Part shown: positions 7,865-15,653 of the stretch, piece after piece
Layout of the letters: each line of letters starts with the position of its first letter
Position numbering within the stretch: position 1 is the first letter of the stretch
Assembly (NCBI GenBank): GCA_964524025.1
Contig: CAZGBT010000009.1
Coordinates: 1 to 43,434 of the forward strand
DNA: 43,434 bases
Direction: 5' to 3'
Source: CAZGBT01 sp964524025
GTDB lineage: Archaea > Aenigmatarchaeota > Aenigmatarchaeia > CG10238-14 > EX4484-224
The notes under the pieces: generated by a model
The model's input: only the letters and a program-made list of their open reading frames with translations
The model's database searches: none
Told to the model about the DNA's origin: nothing
Made by a program: the position numbers and the translations under genes

Positions 7865-8359
7865 TTAAGCTAAATTAAACCAAACCTTTTTAAATTCATA
7901 ACTTTTAGATTCAACGTCTACAACAAGAAATCTTGGCTCTTCTTTCAAGCCACAAATCTCACCAGGATTTATTACTAAACATTTATCAGTTCTCTCTACT
8001 TTATGCAGATGTGTGTGACCGTAAAATACGAAATCATAATTTCTCTTAGCAAGTTGTCTAGCAACAGCTGGAAAATGAGTAAAGGCAATCTTAACTTTAT
8101 TAACTCTACATTCTCCTATCCAATAGAATAACTCAACATTTTTAGGACAGGCTTTTATTAAACTATTTATATCTCCTTCATTATTTCCAAAAACTGCATA
8201 TACTTTGCTTTTAAATTTTGAAAACTCTTTGATAACGAAAGGCGATACAAAATCCCCGCAAAAGACTACTAAAATTGGTTTAACTGAGTTAATCTTCTCT
8301 ATAGCTTTCCTTAAATTTTTTAAATTATCGTGAATATCGCTTATAACACAAATTTTCAT
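7865..8359 (-). CDS. YfcE/MJ0936-type metallophosphoesterase
   Basis: 164 residues. All calcineurin-like phosphoesterase motifs are present: D-x-H in ISDIHDN (residues 8-10), GD in VVFCGDFVSP, GNNE in AVFGNNEGD, a His in FTHFPAVA, and GHTH in VFYGHTHLHK. These bind two metals and hydrolyse phosphodiesters; in vivo substrates of this family are largely unknown. Length matches MJ0936/YfcE. It overlaps the 64-residue gene upstream by four bases (ATGA type), so the two are co-translated. Confidence 0.93.
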   Translation of the reverse strand: MKICVISDIHDNLKNLRKAIEKINSVKPILVVFCGDFVSPFVIKEFSKFKSKVYAVFGNNEGDINSLIKACPKNVELFYWIGECRVNKVKIAFTHFPAVARQLAKRNYDFVFYGHTHLHKVERTDKCLVINPGEICGLKEEPRFLVVDVESKSYEFKKVWFNLA

Positions 8360-8550
8360 GTTTTAGCCACTTTCTTAAGAACTGGTAAGCCGGTCCTCGG
8401 ATTTTCAACGACGAAATAACCTGAAGGTAAGGGAATTGCATCAGTTGGGTCTTTAGAAAAGTAATATATTGGCACGCCATTTCTTCCATATTTTACATGC
8501 AACCAATATTTTTCCCCTTTTTTGTTTTTATAGCAATAACCAAAAACCAC
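8356..8550 (-). CDS. Small conserved-looking archaeal protein, unknown
   Basis: 64 residues, soluble. It is rich in aromatic and basic residues (YWLHVKYGRNGVPIYYFSKD), then a Pro/Gly-rich end (TDAIPLPSGYFVVENPRTGL). The pattern of short strands and turns suggests a small beta or zinc-less ribbon fold, possibly nucleic-acid binding. It is the first gene of a two-gene operon with the phosphoesterase and lies back-to-back with the surface-protein gene starting at 8581, only 30 bases away. Confidence 0.65.
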   Translation of the reverse strand: MVFGYCYKNKKGEKYWLHVKYGRNGVPIYYFSKDPTDAIPLPSGYFVVENPRTGLPVLKKVAKT

Positions 8551-8580
8551 AATTTATTGTTGGTCAACGAAAACTTATTT

Positions 8581-9771
8581 GTGCAGAGAAAATTAGTTAT
8601 TCTATTTATACTTCTAATCCTTCTCTTTTTACCACCACTTTATAAACTAACAGCCAAACTCATAGACCTCGCAGCTCTTTACCTTTCCTGGAAAAATAAA
8701 ACTGATGTCTGTGCTAGATTAGTAGTTCCTTCATTTGCTTATCCAGGAGAGACTTTTAGCGGTTATTTGATCTGCGAAAATTGCGGAACTCATGAAGGTA
8801 CTGGATACGGTGAAGTTATAATTTCAGATGAGAACACAAATTTAATTTATTTTTTGCAGACGACTGGACTTTATCGCTTAAAACCAGGTGAAGAATTTTC
8901 CATGAACTTTTCTACGAGCTTAAAAGAAGGAATCTACAAAGTAATTGGAAGGTGTTTTGTAGAAACTACTTTGACAGAAACTTATAGGAAAATTGTAATA
9001 GCAAGACCTCCTAAGCCGCCACCACCGCCAATAACTGTGCCTCCTAAACCGCCTTTTTATAACTTAACATTGAAATACGAAAAAGAGCTTAACCTAACCC
9101 AGGCTGAAGAATATCTTTTCATAATCTACGTTAAAAACAGCGGAGATTCTACTATACATAATTTAACCATAGTTCCTTTGCCTGGTAATATTTCTATGAA
9201 AATAATTTATCCCTTACAAATTCTCCTCCTACAACCAAAAAGCGAAGTCATGTTTATAACAAAAATAAAAGTTCCTGGCGAGCTCAAAGAAGGCACTTAT
9301 TACTTGAGATTTAACGTAACTTCGAAAGAAATTTGGAGAGAGGGTAGAGTAAAAATCTATGTAAAAAGTTTGGAAGAGAGGGAACTCGTTCTTTCGCTTA
9401 TAAAAAAATACGAGAAAGTCTTAGAACAAACTTCTAAAGAAATTGAGAAGCTGAAAGCCGAAGGTAAAAACACAACACTTGCAGAAGAATATCAGAAAGC
9501 TGTTGAAAAGAAATTGGGAGAAGCAAAGGAGCTTTATAGGTTAGAATTGTATAAGGAAGCAAAGAAGAAACTTGATGAAGTCGGTGATCTAGTAGAAAAG
9601 CTTGTAATAGAAATAGCCAGGCTAAAAAGGATAAAATTGCCAGTTAAAATACCAGCTTATTTGCCTGTTTGGATTTTACTCTTGCTAGTAATTTGTTTGT
9701 TAATAGCAGTAATAGCCTTATTGATAAAGAGAAAATACATTTATGCAATTAGATTAAGGAGATTCGTTTAG
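8581..9771 (+). CDS. Surface protein with N- and C-terminal membrane anchors and coiled coil
   Basis: 396 residues from the GTG at 8581. The frame is open further upstream to 8497, but those codons lie over the opposite-strand gene. Residues 3-22 are a membrane segment or signal (LVILFILLILLFLPPLYKLT). Two beta-rich CARDB-like domains follow, joined by a Pro-rich linker (PPKPPPPPITVPPKPP). Next come a charged coiled coil (about residues 280-365), a C-terminal transmembrane helix (LPVWILLLLVICLLIAVIAL) and a basic tail. Several sequons fit an outside location for the middle. This is the layout of archaeal envelope proteins that present CARDB domains beyond the membrane. Partners are unknown. 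Confidence 0.8.
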   Translation: MQRKLVILFILLILLFLPPLYKLTAKLIDLAALYLSWKNKTDVCARLVVPSFAYPGETFSGYLICENCGTHEGTGYGEVIISDENTNLIYFLQTTGLYRLKPGEEFSMNFSTSLKEGIYKVIGRCFVETTLTETYRKIVIARPPKPPPPPITVPPKPPFYNLTLKYEKELNLTQAEEYLFIIYVKNSGDSTIHNLTIVPLPGNISMKIIYPLQILLLQPKSEVMFITKIKVPGELKEGTYYLRFNVTSKEIWREGRVKIYVKSLEERELVLSLIKKYEKVLEQTSKEIEKLKAEGKNTTLAEEYQKAVEKKLGEAKELYRLELYKEAKKKLDEVGDLVEKLVIEIARLKRIKLPVKIPAYLPVWILLLLVICLLIAVIALLIKRKYIYAIRLRRFV

Positions 9772-9799
9772 TTCTTAAAAATTAACTTTTCTTCGAAAT

Positions 9800-10070
9800 C
9801 TAAAATGGTTTTATCTTTTCGTATATACTTTCCCTCTTTCCGATTCTCACAATGAGGATAAGTCTTCTTTCAAAAAGAACTTTATACACAATCCTGTATT
9901 TACCAACTCTTATCCTAAAAACATTTTCTAAGCCTTTGAGTTTAACCGCTCCTTTAGGAATGGGATTTTTAGAAAGCAACTTATTCTTTTCAAACACCTT
10001 CTTGCAACTTTCCTTTCCAAAGCTTTAAGCTTCTTTCAGCCCTTCTGGAAAAGAAAACAGAGAAACTCAC
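9800..10070 (-). pseudogene. RelE/ParE-type toxin, broken by two frameshifts
   Basis: A GTG at 10070 overlaps the antitoxin stop by one base and begins VSFSVFFSRRAERSLK. The frame then fails. The next stretch (KALERKVARR) is readable in a second frame. The rest, from VFEKNKLLSKNPIPKGAVKL through FRIRVGKYRIVYKV to the stop at 9800, is in the third frame. Each break is repaired by adding one base (A run near 10025, G pair near 9997). The joined product is about 89 residues, a normal length for RelE-family mRNA interferases, with the conserved core R-x-G-x-Y-R. The intact 3' frame alone (9800-9997, 65 residues) lacks the first helices. Confidence 0.7.
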
Positions 10071-10273
10071 TATCTTAATTCTTTTTCAATTTTTGATAAA
10101 GGCACGACCCTTCCTTTCTTCAAATCCTCTTCAGCCTTTATCAAGGCTTTCAAATCCTCTAAACTTGGTAAAGATTCCTCTAACAGCTTTTGTCTTCTTT
10201 CGAGTTTTTTAACCTCTCTTTCCAACTTCTCAATCCTTTTTATAAGAAACTCAGGCTTAATCATAAATGACAT
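10070..10273 (-). CDS. RelB-like antitoxin with coiled coil
   Basis: 67 residues. An N-terminal coiled coil (LIKRIEKLEREVKKLERRQK) precedes an acidic/helical tail ending in EEDLKKGRVVPLSKIEKEL. The phrase 'A-E-E-D-x-K-K-G-R-V' is characteristic of archaeal RelB/Phd-type antitoxins encoded just before RelE toxins. Its stop (TAG) overlaps the toxin's GTG by one base, the expected coupled arrangement. It seems intact although the toxin is frameshifted. There is no ribbon-helix-helix domain, so DNA binding is doubtful; toxin neutralisation is the likely ancestral role. Confidence 0.8.
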   Translation of the reverse strand: MSFMIKPEFLIKRIEKLEREVKKLERRQKLLEESLPSLEDLKALIKAEEDLKKGRVVPLSKIEKELR

Positions 10274-10451
10274 TAAGAAATAATTACCTAATAAACCTTT
10301 AACTTAACCCGATTCAAGAGGCTTATAAGGATTCTTAGAAATTACTTATTTTATTAACCGAGACCGAGAAAGGAAACCTTTTATTTAATTTTGACTTAGC
10401 GTTAACTTTTTAAAACTTAGCCATAAAATAAAGAAAATCTATTTAAATTTT

Positions 10452-11990
10452 ATGGAAAAAACTGAAGAATTTATCTCCTTAACCAAACAAAAACCTATAA
10501 TCTTTGTAACACCAGAATTAAAATCGTTTAAAGCAAGAGCTGGTGGATTAGGCCCTGCTGTTGAAGAATTAGCAATTGAATTAGCCAAACTTGGATGTGA
10601 CGTTAGAGTTATTTCGCTCCTTTATAGGTCGATAGTTAAAGATGGCTATAAAATTAGAATAGACCCTGAAGAATTAGGGGTAAAGGAAGTTGAAAAGAGT
10701 TTATCGATAAAGATAGGAAATGATTGGAAGAAACTCAAAGTGTTTGAATGCGAAAGAAAGAAAGTGCATTTTTATTTTCTGCAAAATAGCGAGATAGATG
10801 CAATTTACTTAGGAGATCTCTTTCGTCATGCAATAATATTAGGAAGGGGGAGTTTAGAATTGATAATTAGGTTCAACCTAAAACCATCGATAATACATTT
10901 ACACGATGGAATGGCTGGTATAACAGCTTTCTTTAGAATTGCAGACCCTAAATATTGGAATTTTGAAGGAATAAAAAATAGCAAAATGGTATTCACAGTT
11001 CATAATGCTGGAATAGCTTACCAACAAATTTTTCCGCAAGACAGGTTTTGGGAGCTTAATGTCTCAACCGATTTTAGGGACAAAATAGTTTGGAATGGCA
11101 ACCTTAATCTAACCTATGCAGCTTTAATTAATTCAGACAAATGCAATACGGTAAGCAAAGATTATGAAATAACTTTAAAGACCTATGGTGAAGGACTAAG
11201 GGAAGTTTTTAGAAAAGTTAACATAATAGGAATCACTAATGGAATAGACATAGATTATTGGAGGTTTGATGAATTTAAGAAAGTAAAAAATGCAGAAGAA
11301 CTTGAAGTTGTAAAGAAAAAGAAAAAAGAAGAATTGATAAATGAGACTAAAAGGATTACAGGAAAGAAACTTAGTTTGGAAAAAATAATTTGCGTCATGC
11401 CAAGAAGGTTAGCAGATCAGAAAGGTTTTAATACAATTTTACCTTTAATACCGATAGCTTGTAAAGAAAGAAGTGAAGGGGGTTTATCTTTCCAATTTAT
11501 AGTTTTAGGTTTAGCCCATCCAAACGACCCAATAGGCCATAAATGGGCAGAAGAATTTAAAAGATTGCATAACGAAATAGAAGAATTTGTTTTTATCTAC
11601 GACTTTAGCGAAAAACTAGCAAAACTTATGTATGCTGGTGGCGATGTAATCTTATACCCAAGTTTACCTAACAAAGAGCCGTGTGGCACTGGTTACATGA
11701 TGGCTGCTGTAAACGGAACGCCTTGCATAGGTACAAGAACAGGAGGCATGGCTGAAAAAATAGAAGATTTCGATTTTCTCTCTGGAAAGGGAAATGGATT
11801 TTTAGTTTGGAAAGAAGAATACTCGACTGAAGCTTTTTGGAGAAAGTTGAAGGAAGTCTCTGATCTTTATTATTTGAAGAAAGAAGTTTGGAAAAAAGTT
11901 TGTTGGAATGCTTTTCATATGGACGTCTCGATGGAAAAAACAGCAAAAGAATATATACACAAGCTTTATATTCCTGCAATTAAAGAATGA
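10452..11990 (+). CDS. glgA: Glycogen/starch synthase-type glycosyltransferase (GT5)
   Basis: 512 residues. The N-terminal Rossmann domain begins IFVTPELKSFKARAGGLGPA, where R-A-G-G-L-G replaces the usual K-x-G-G-L of GT5 synthases. The C-terminal domain holds the donor site PNKEPCGTGYMMAAVNGTP with the following TRTGGMAEKI. The family transfers glucose from ADP- or UDP-glucose to an alpha-1,4-glucan. The stop overlaps the ATG of the GT4 gene by four bases (ATGA), so the two enzymes are co-translated and probably act on the same polymer. No branching enzyme or pyrophosphorylase is in the window. A surface-glycan role is possible. Confidence 0.88.
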   Translation: MEKTEEFISLTKQKPIIFVTPELKSFKARAGGLGPAVEELAIELAKLGCDVRVISLLYRSIVKDGYKIRIDPEELGVKEVEKSLSIKIGNDWKKLKVFECERKKVHFYFLQNSEIDAIYLGDLFRHAIILGRGSLELIIRFNLKPSIIHLHDGMAGITAFFRIADPKYWNFEGIKNSKMVFTVHNAGIAYQQIFPQDRFWELNVSTDFRDKIVWNGNLNLTYAALINSDKCNTVSKDYEITLKTYGEGLREVFRKVNIIGITNGIDIDYWRFDEFKKVKNAEELEVVKKKKKEELINETKRITGKKLSLEKIICVMPRRLADQKGFNTILPLIPIACKERSEGGLSFQFIVLGLAHPNDPIGHKWAEEFKRLHNEIEEFVFIYDFSEKLAKLMYAGGDVILYPSLPNKEPCGTGYMMAAVNGTPCIGTRTGGMAEKIEDFDFLSGKGNGFLVWKEEYSTEAFWRKLKEVSDLYYLKKEVWKKVCWNAFHMDVSMEKTAKEYIHKLYIPAIKE

Positions 11991-13216
11991 AAATTTCATT
12001 TTTTACTTGGGAATATGATCCTTTCTTAGTAGGGGGTCTTGGTGTTTACTCCACCGAAATAACCAGGAAATTTGTTGAATTAGGAAACGAAGTTTTGGTC
12101 TACTCCTTAAATTATAGGAATAAATTGCCGACAAGAGCAAAAAAACATGGAGTAACTGTTATAAGGCCTAGGATAATAGAAACTAGAAGATTGTTAGAAA
12201 TAATTTGCAACGATGAATTAAAGAAATGGAGAGAAGGACTAAAGCTATTTTGCAGCATATTAAGCTATAATTTTACTTCTGCCATCGACTTGGTAAGCAG
12301 GGTTGAAAAGCCAGAAATATTAGCTTTTCACGATTGGCTTTCCGCATTTTCAGGTTTTCTTTTAAGAAATAAAATAAACTCAAAATTTGTTTTCCACATC
12401 CATTCTACAGAAGAACAAAGAAATTTGGGTGGTGGCTCTTCTACTATAAAAGAAATAGAAAAAGAATTTGCTTCTTCATGCGACAAAATAATAACAGTTT
12501 CTTATTCCTTAAGAAACTTTTTGATAAAAAGGGGTTTTGGAAAAAATATAGAAGTTGTTTATAATGGATGTGACCCAACCAAATTTAATCCAGAAAGAGT
12601 TAAAGAAAAAGATTTAGCAAGTCTAAGGAAAAGGTACAGGATTAAAAGAGATGAAAAAATCTTATTCTTTATAGGAAGGTTAACTTGGATTAAAGGTGTT
12701 CATAATTTATTGAAAGCGTTTAAGTTGGTGTTGAAATCTTTCGGAAAAGTAAGGTTGATAATAGTAGGTATAGGCGAAGAATATCCAAAATTAGTAAAAT
12801 TAGCGAAAGAGCTTGGAATAGAATCAAAAATTGTATTTAGGAATGAGTGGCTTGACGAATATGAAAAAGTTTGTCATTATGCACTAGCAGATTTGTGCAT
12901 ATTTCCATCGCTTACAGAACCTTTTGGAATTGTATGCTCAGAAGCTATGGCTATGGAGAAGCCAGTCGTCGTAGGAGCAAGCGGAGAGGTTAACGGATTC
13001 AGAGAGCAAGTGATTCCCAAGGGAAAGGAAAGATGCGGGACTCATGTAAATGGCTACTCTCCAGAGGATATAGCCTGGGGAATTCAAGTTACGTTAGAAA
13101 ATCCAGACGAAGCAAAGTTTTGGGGCGAGAATGGAAGAAAGTTAGTTTTAAAAAAGTTCAATTGGGATATTGCTGCAAAACAAACGCTTAAAATTTATCA
13201 AAATTTACTCAAATAA
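11987..13216 (+). CDS. GT4-family glycosyltransferase
   Basis: 409 residues. The N-terminus MKISFFTWEYDPFLVGGLGV carries the G-G-L-G loop of GT-B enzymes. The C-terminal domain starts at ILFFIGRLTWIKGVHNLLKA and contains the E-x7-E donor motif in TEPFGIVCSEAMAMEKPVV. It resembles archaeal glycogen-synthase-like GT4 proteins of the Thermococcales type. Overlap with the upstream GT5 gene (ATGA) and with the 47-residue gene downstream (TAATG) makes a three-gene operon. The acceptor is unknown; storage glucan or surface polysaccharide both fit. Confidence 0.88.
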   Translation: MKISFFTWEYDPFLVGGLGVYSTEITRKFVELGNEVLVYSLNYRNKLPTRAKKHGVTVIRPRIIETRRLLEIICNDELKKWREGLKLFCSILSYNFTSAIDLVSRVEKPEILAFHDWLSAFSGFLLRNKINSKFVFHIHSTEEQRNLGGGSSTIKEIEKEFASSCDKIITVSYSLRNFLIKRGFGKNIEVVYNGCDPTKFNPERVKEKDLASLRKRYRIKRDEKILFFIGRLTWIKGVHNLLKAFKLVLKSFGKVRLIIVGIGEEYPKLVKLAKELGIESKIVFRNEWLDEYEKVCHYALADLCIFPSLTEPFGIVCSEAMAMEKPVVVGASGEVNGFREQVIPKGKERCGTHVNGYSPEDIAWGIQVTLENPDEAKFWGENGRKLVLKKFNWDIAAKQTLKIYQNLLK

Positions 13217-13359
13217 TGGAAGAAGCAAAAATAGTTGAAACGAAAGAAAGTTTAATTAAAATAATAGAAGATGCTGCGGGTTATTGGAGAATAAAGGAAA
13301 ACGGCAAGTTATACGTGAAGAAGCTAAGGAAAGAATGGGAAAAGAGAATTAGAAGATAA
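13216..13359 (+). CDS. 47-residue basic protein, unknown
   Basis: The ATG overlaps the stop of the GT4 gene (TAATG), which argues for translational coupling. The product has an acidic N-terminal half (MEEAKIVETKESLIKIIEDA) and a strongly basic end (KKLRKEWEKRIRR), probably two helices around a YWRIKENG turn. No family is recognised. Operon position suggests a helper of the glycosyltransferases, but this is guesswork. Confidence 0.55.
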   Translation: MEEAKIVETKESLIKIIEDAAGYWRIKENGKLYVKKLRKEWEKRIRR

Positions 13360-13436
13360 AATTTTCAAAAAGAATTAGGAAATAGAACCAGGAGTTACAA
13401 AATTTATCTATTTACAGAAAGCTAATTTAAATTTAA

Positions 13437-14249
13437 TTGGGGATTATCACCAGAGTTATTGGGATAGTTTCTGGGAAAGGAGGGGTAGGAAAAACTACTG
13501 TAGCCATAAATCTAGCAGCTACGCTTGCAAGGTTTGATAAGGATGTATTAATAGTAGACGCTAACCTCACAACTTCTCATGTAGGACTTTACCTAGGAAT
13601 GTATTATTTTCCCGTAACTCTTGATATGCTGCTAGCAGGAAGAAAAATAGATGTGGCAAGAGCCATTTATAGACATTACTTAGGTTTCAAAATTTTGCCT
13701 CTTTCTATTTCGCTAGAAGACGTTAGGAAAGCCAAAATGAAAATGTTTCCATCGATAATCGAAAAACTCAAACCTTTTGGTAAAATTGTATTAATAGATT
13801 CAGCACCAGGTTTTGGAAAGGAAAGCATAGCATCTATAGAAGCGAGCGATGAATTGCTAATAGTTGCAAACCCAGATATAGCATGCGTGAACGAGATTAA
13901 GAAAATAGTTGAGATTTCGAAAAAATTGAGAAAGAAAATTCTAGGTGTAGTACTAAACAGAGTAAAGTTTAACCCATTCGAATTAAGCAAAAGGGAAATT
14001 GAAATAGAAACTGGCTGCAAAGTTATAGGCATTATACCAGAAAACGATATCTTCAAAAAAGCTTTATTCCTAAAAACTCCTGCAGTAGAATTAGATCCAA
14101 GAGGAGAAATTGCGATTAGGTTCAGCGAAATCTGTAACAAAATCTTTAAAACCCCAAAAATTTATGGCCCAGAAGGTTTGTTCGAAATTTTTGTTGAGCA
14201 TTTAAAATCTTTCTTACTTTCTTCTTTAAGTTTGATAAGAAGAAGATAA
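13437..14249 (+). CDS. minD: MinD/ParA-like ATPase, first of tandem pair
   Basis: 270 residues, TTG start at 13437. The deviant Walker A motif is VSGKGGVGKTTVAINLA with its signature Lys. Switch I is DANLTTSHVG, where Asn-Leu-Thr-Thr replaces the usual D-x-G-x-x of bacterial MinD. The Walker B/switch II is VLIDSAPGFG. The C-terminal tail (FVEHLKSFLLSSLSLIRRR) is amphipathic and could bind membrane as in MinD. Such ATPases position cell-division, pilus or chemoreceptor structures. The second copy starts four bases after this stop. Fifty bases over the P-loop are identical between the copies. SepF lies 4 kb downstream. Confidence 0.9.
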   Translation: MGIITRVIGIVSGKGGVGKTTVAINLAATLARFDKDVLIVDANLTTSHVGLYLGMYYFPVTLDMLLAGRKIDVARAIYRHYLGFKILPLSISLEDVRKAKMKMFPSIIEKLKPFGKIVLIDSAPGFGKESIASIEASDELLIVANPDIACVNEIKKIVEISKKLRKKILGVVLNRVKFNPFELSKREIEIETGCKVIGIIPENDIFKKALFLKTPAVELDPRGEIAIRFSEICNKIFKTPKIYGPEGLFEIFVEHLKSFLLSSLSLIRRR

Positions 14250-14253
14250 TATT

Positions 14254-15018
14254 ATGCGAGTTATTGGGATAGTTTCTGGGAAAGGAGGGGTAGGAAAAAC
14301 TACTGTAACTGTAAATTTAGCCTGCGCTCTCGCACAAATGGGAAAAGATGTTGTAATAGTTGATTGCAACGTAACAACTTCTCATGTAGGATTTTATTTT
14401 GGATTGCAATACTATCCTATAACTCTAAACCATGTCCTTAGAGGAGAAAGCGAAATAGAAAGTGCAATCTATGCACACCCATGCGGAATAAAGATAATAC
14501 CAGCTTCTCTTTCTCTTGAAGAATTGAAAGGTGTTAATATAGACTTACTAAAGGATTGCATCAAAAATTTAAAAAAAGATTTTATTCTTTTAGATTCCGC
14601 ACCAGGTTTTGGAAGAGAAGCTTTAAGCGTTCTTAAATCTTGTAATGAGGTACTTTTCGTAACAATTCCGTTCATGAATGCTGTAACAGATGTTTGCAAA
14701 GCTTTAAATTTGCTTGAAATTTTGAACCTTAAACCATTGGGAGTAGTTGTCAATATGGTTAGGAATAAAAGTTATGAATTAAGAAAAGAGGAAATAGAAG
14801 CTTTGACTGGACTAAAAGTTTTAGCGGAAATACCTTACGATCCTTTTATAGAATTGAGTTTAGCGAAAAGTAAACCATCTCTACTTTTTAATCCCTACTC
14901 GCCTTCGAGCAGAAGTTTTTATTTATTAGCTAGTCAAATAGTAGGGGAATCGTTTAATTTACCAAAAATTGGATTAAAAGCCAAGATAAAAAATTTCTTC
15001 TGGAAACTCTTCTTGTAG
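14254..15018 (+). CDS. minD: MinD/ParA-like ATPase, second of tandem pair
   Basis: 254 residues, ATG at 14254 (MRVIGIVSGKGGVGKTTVTV). Motifs match the first copy: deviant Walker A, switch I DCNVTTSHVG, and Walker B LLDSAPGFGREA. Sequence similarity between copies runs along the whole length but is moderate outside the P-loop, so the duplication is old. The C-terminus KAKIKNFFWKLFL is a short basic amphipathic helix, a plausible membrane-targeting sequence. Co-transcription with the first copy is near certain. The two could form a heterodimer or serve different sites at the membrane. Confidence 0.9.
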   Translation: MRVIGIVSGKGGVGKTTVTVNLACALAQMGKDVVIVDCNVTTSHVGFYFGLQYYPITLNHVLRGESEIESAIYAHPCGIKIIPASLSLEELKGVNIDLLKDCIKNLKKDFILLDSAPGFGREALSVLKSCNEVLFVTIPFMNAVTDVCKALNLLEILNLKPLGVVVNMVRNKSYELRKEEIEALTGLKVLAEIPYDPFIELSLAKSKPSLLFNPYSPSSRSFYLLASQIVGESFNLPKIGLKAKIKNFFWKLFL

Positions 15019-15027
15019 ATTTAAATT
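15018..15027 (+). promoter_or_regulatory. TATA element upstream of rps24e
   Basis: GATTTAAATT lies 29-38 bases before the ATG at 15056, the right spacing for an archaeal promoter with a very short leader. Confidence 0.45.
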
Positions 15028-15055
15028 TTTAATCGATTCTTATTAACTAAACTTT

Positions 15056-15286
15056 ATGGAAGTAGAGATTGTAGAGGAAAAAGAAAATCCTTTCTTCAAG
15101 AGAATAGAACTAAAATTTATAGTAAAACATCCGAACGCACCTACACCTAGCAAGGAAGAGATTAAAAAATTTTTAGCTTCAAAATATAACACTAGTGAAG
15201 AAAAAGTAAAAATTGATTATATAATGGGTAGGAAAGGTTTGCAAGAATCAATAGTTAAAGCTAAAATAGAGAAACATGAAGCATAA
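15056..15286 (+). CDS. rps24e: Ribosomal protein S24e
   Basis: 76 residues, short for the family (usually about 100) but with the archaeal core. The first strand pair is VEIVEEKENPFFKRIELKF, then HPNAPTPSKEEIKKFLASKY, then a strand containing VKIDYIMGRKG. It is a small-subunit protein of archaeal and eukaryotic ribosomes. It overlaps the S27ae gene by eleven bases, the usual archaeal order S24e-S27ae. A TATA element lies just upstream. Confidence 0.92.
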   Translation: MEVEIVEEKENPFFKRIELKFIVKHPNAPTPSKEEIKKFLASKYNTSEEKVKIDYIMGRKGLQESIVKAKIEKHEA

Positions 15287-15452
15287 GAAATCGGAAATTT
15301 GGAAAAAGTACAAAATAGTTGGGAATAAAGTTGAGAGGCTTGGCAAATTTTGCCCTAGGTGTGGAGTAGGAACTTTTATGGCTGTGCATAAAGAAAAAAA
15401 TGGAAAGATTAGGTATTATTGCGGAAAGTGTAAGCTAACCATTTGGGAGTAA
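15276..15452 (+). CDS. rps27ae: Ribosomal protein S27ae
   Basis: 58 residues. The zinc ribbon is clear: CPRCG at residues 26-30 and CGKC at 49-52, with WKKYKIVGNKVERLGKFCPR before it. Length and the F-C-P-R-C-G-x-G motif match archaeal S27ae. It overlaps S24e upstream and shares its stop with the next ATG (TAATG), giving an S24e-S27ae-membrane protein operon. Confidence 0.95.
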   Translation: MKHKKSEIWKKYKIVGNKVERLGKFCPRCGVGTFMAVHKEKNGKIRYYCGKCKLTIWE

Positions 15453-15631
15453 TGGGATTGAGAAGCCTAATAAGAGACCTTCTTATTTTCTACATGGTTT
15501 ATGAAAATTTCAGAAAAATTTTTTATGGAAAAGAATTTTCGGTTTTTTACTTACCTTCCTTAATTTTGCTATTAATCTTTACTATTTGGTTTATTTTAGA
15601 AAAAGTTGGGTTAATTCCTAAGAAATTTTAG
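15452..15631 (+). CDS. Small two-helix membrane protein, unknown
   Basis: 59 residues from the ATG at 15452, overlapping the S27ae stop (TAATG). A TTG nine bases earlier is possible but less likely. The protein has a hydrophobic first helix (SLIRDLLIFYMVYENFRKIF) and a stronger second one (LPSLILLLIFTIWFILEKVG), ending in KKF. No family is recognised. Its operon neighbours are ribosomal, then a molybdoenzyme 22 bases downstream. Confidence 0.65.
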   Translation: MGLRSLIRDLLIFYMVYENFRKIFYGKEFSVFYLPSLILLLIFTIWFILEKVGLIPKKF

Positions 15632-15653
15632 GAAAAATTAACTAAAAGTTTTT

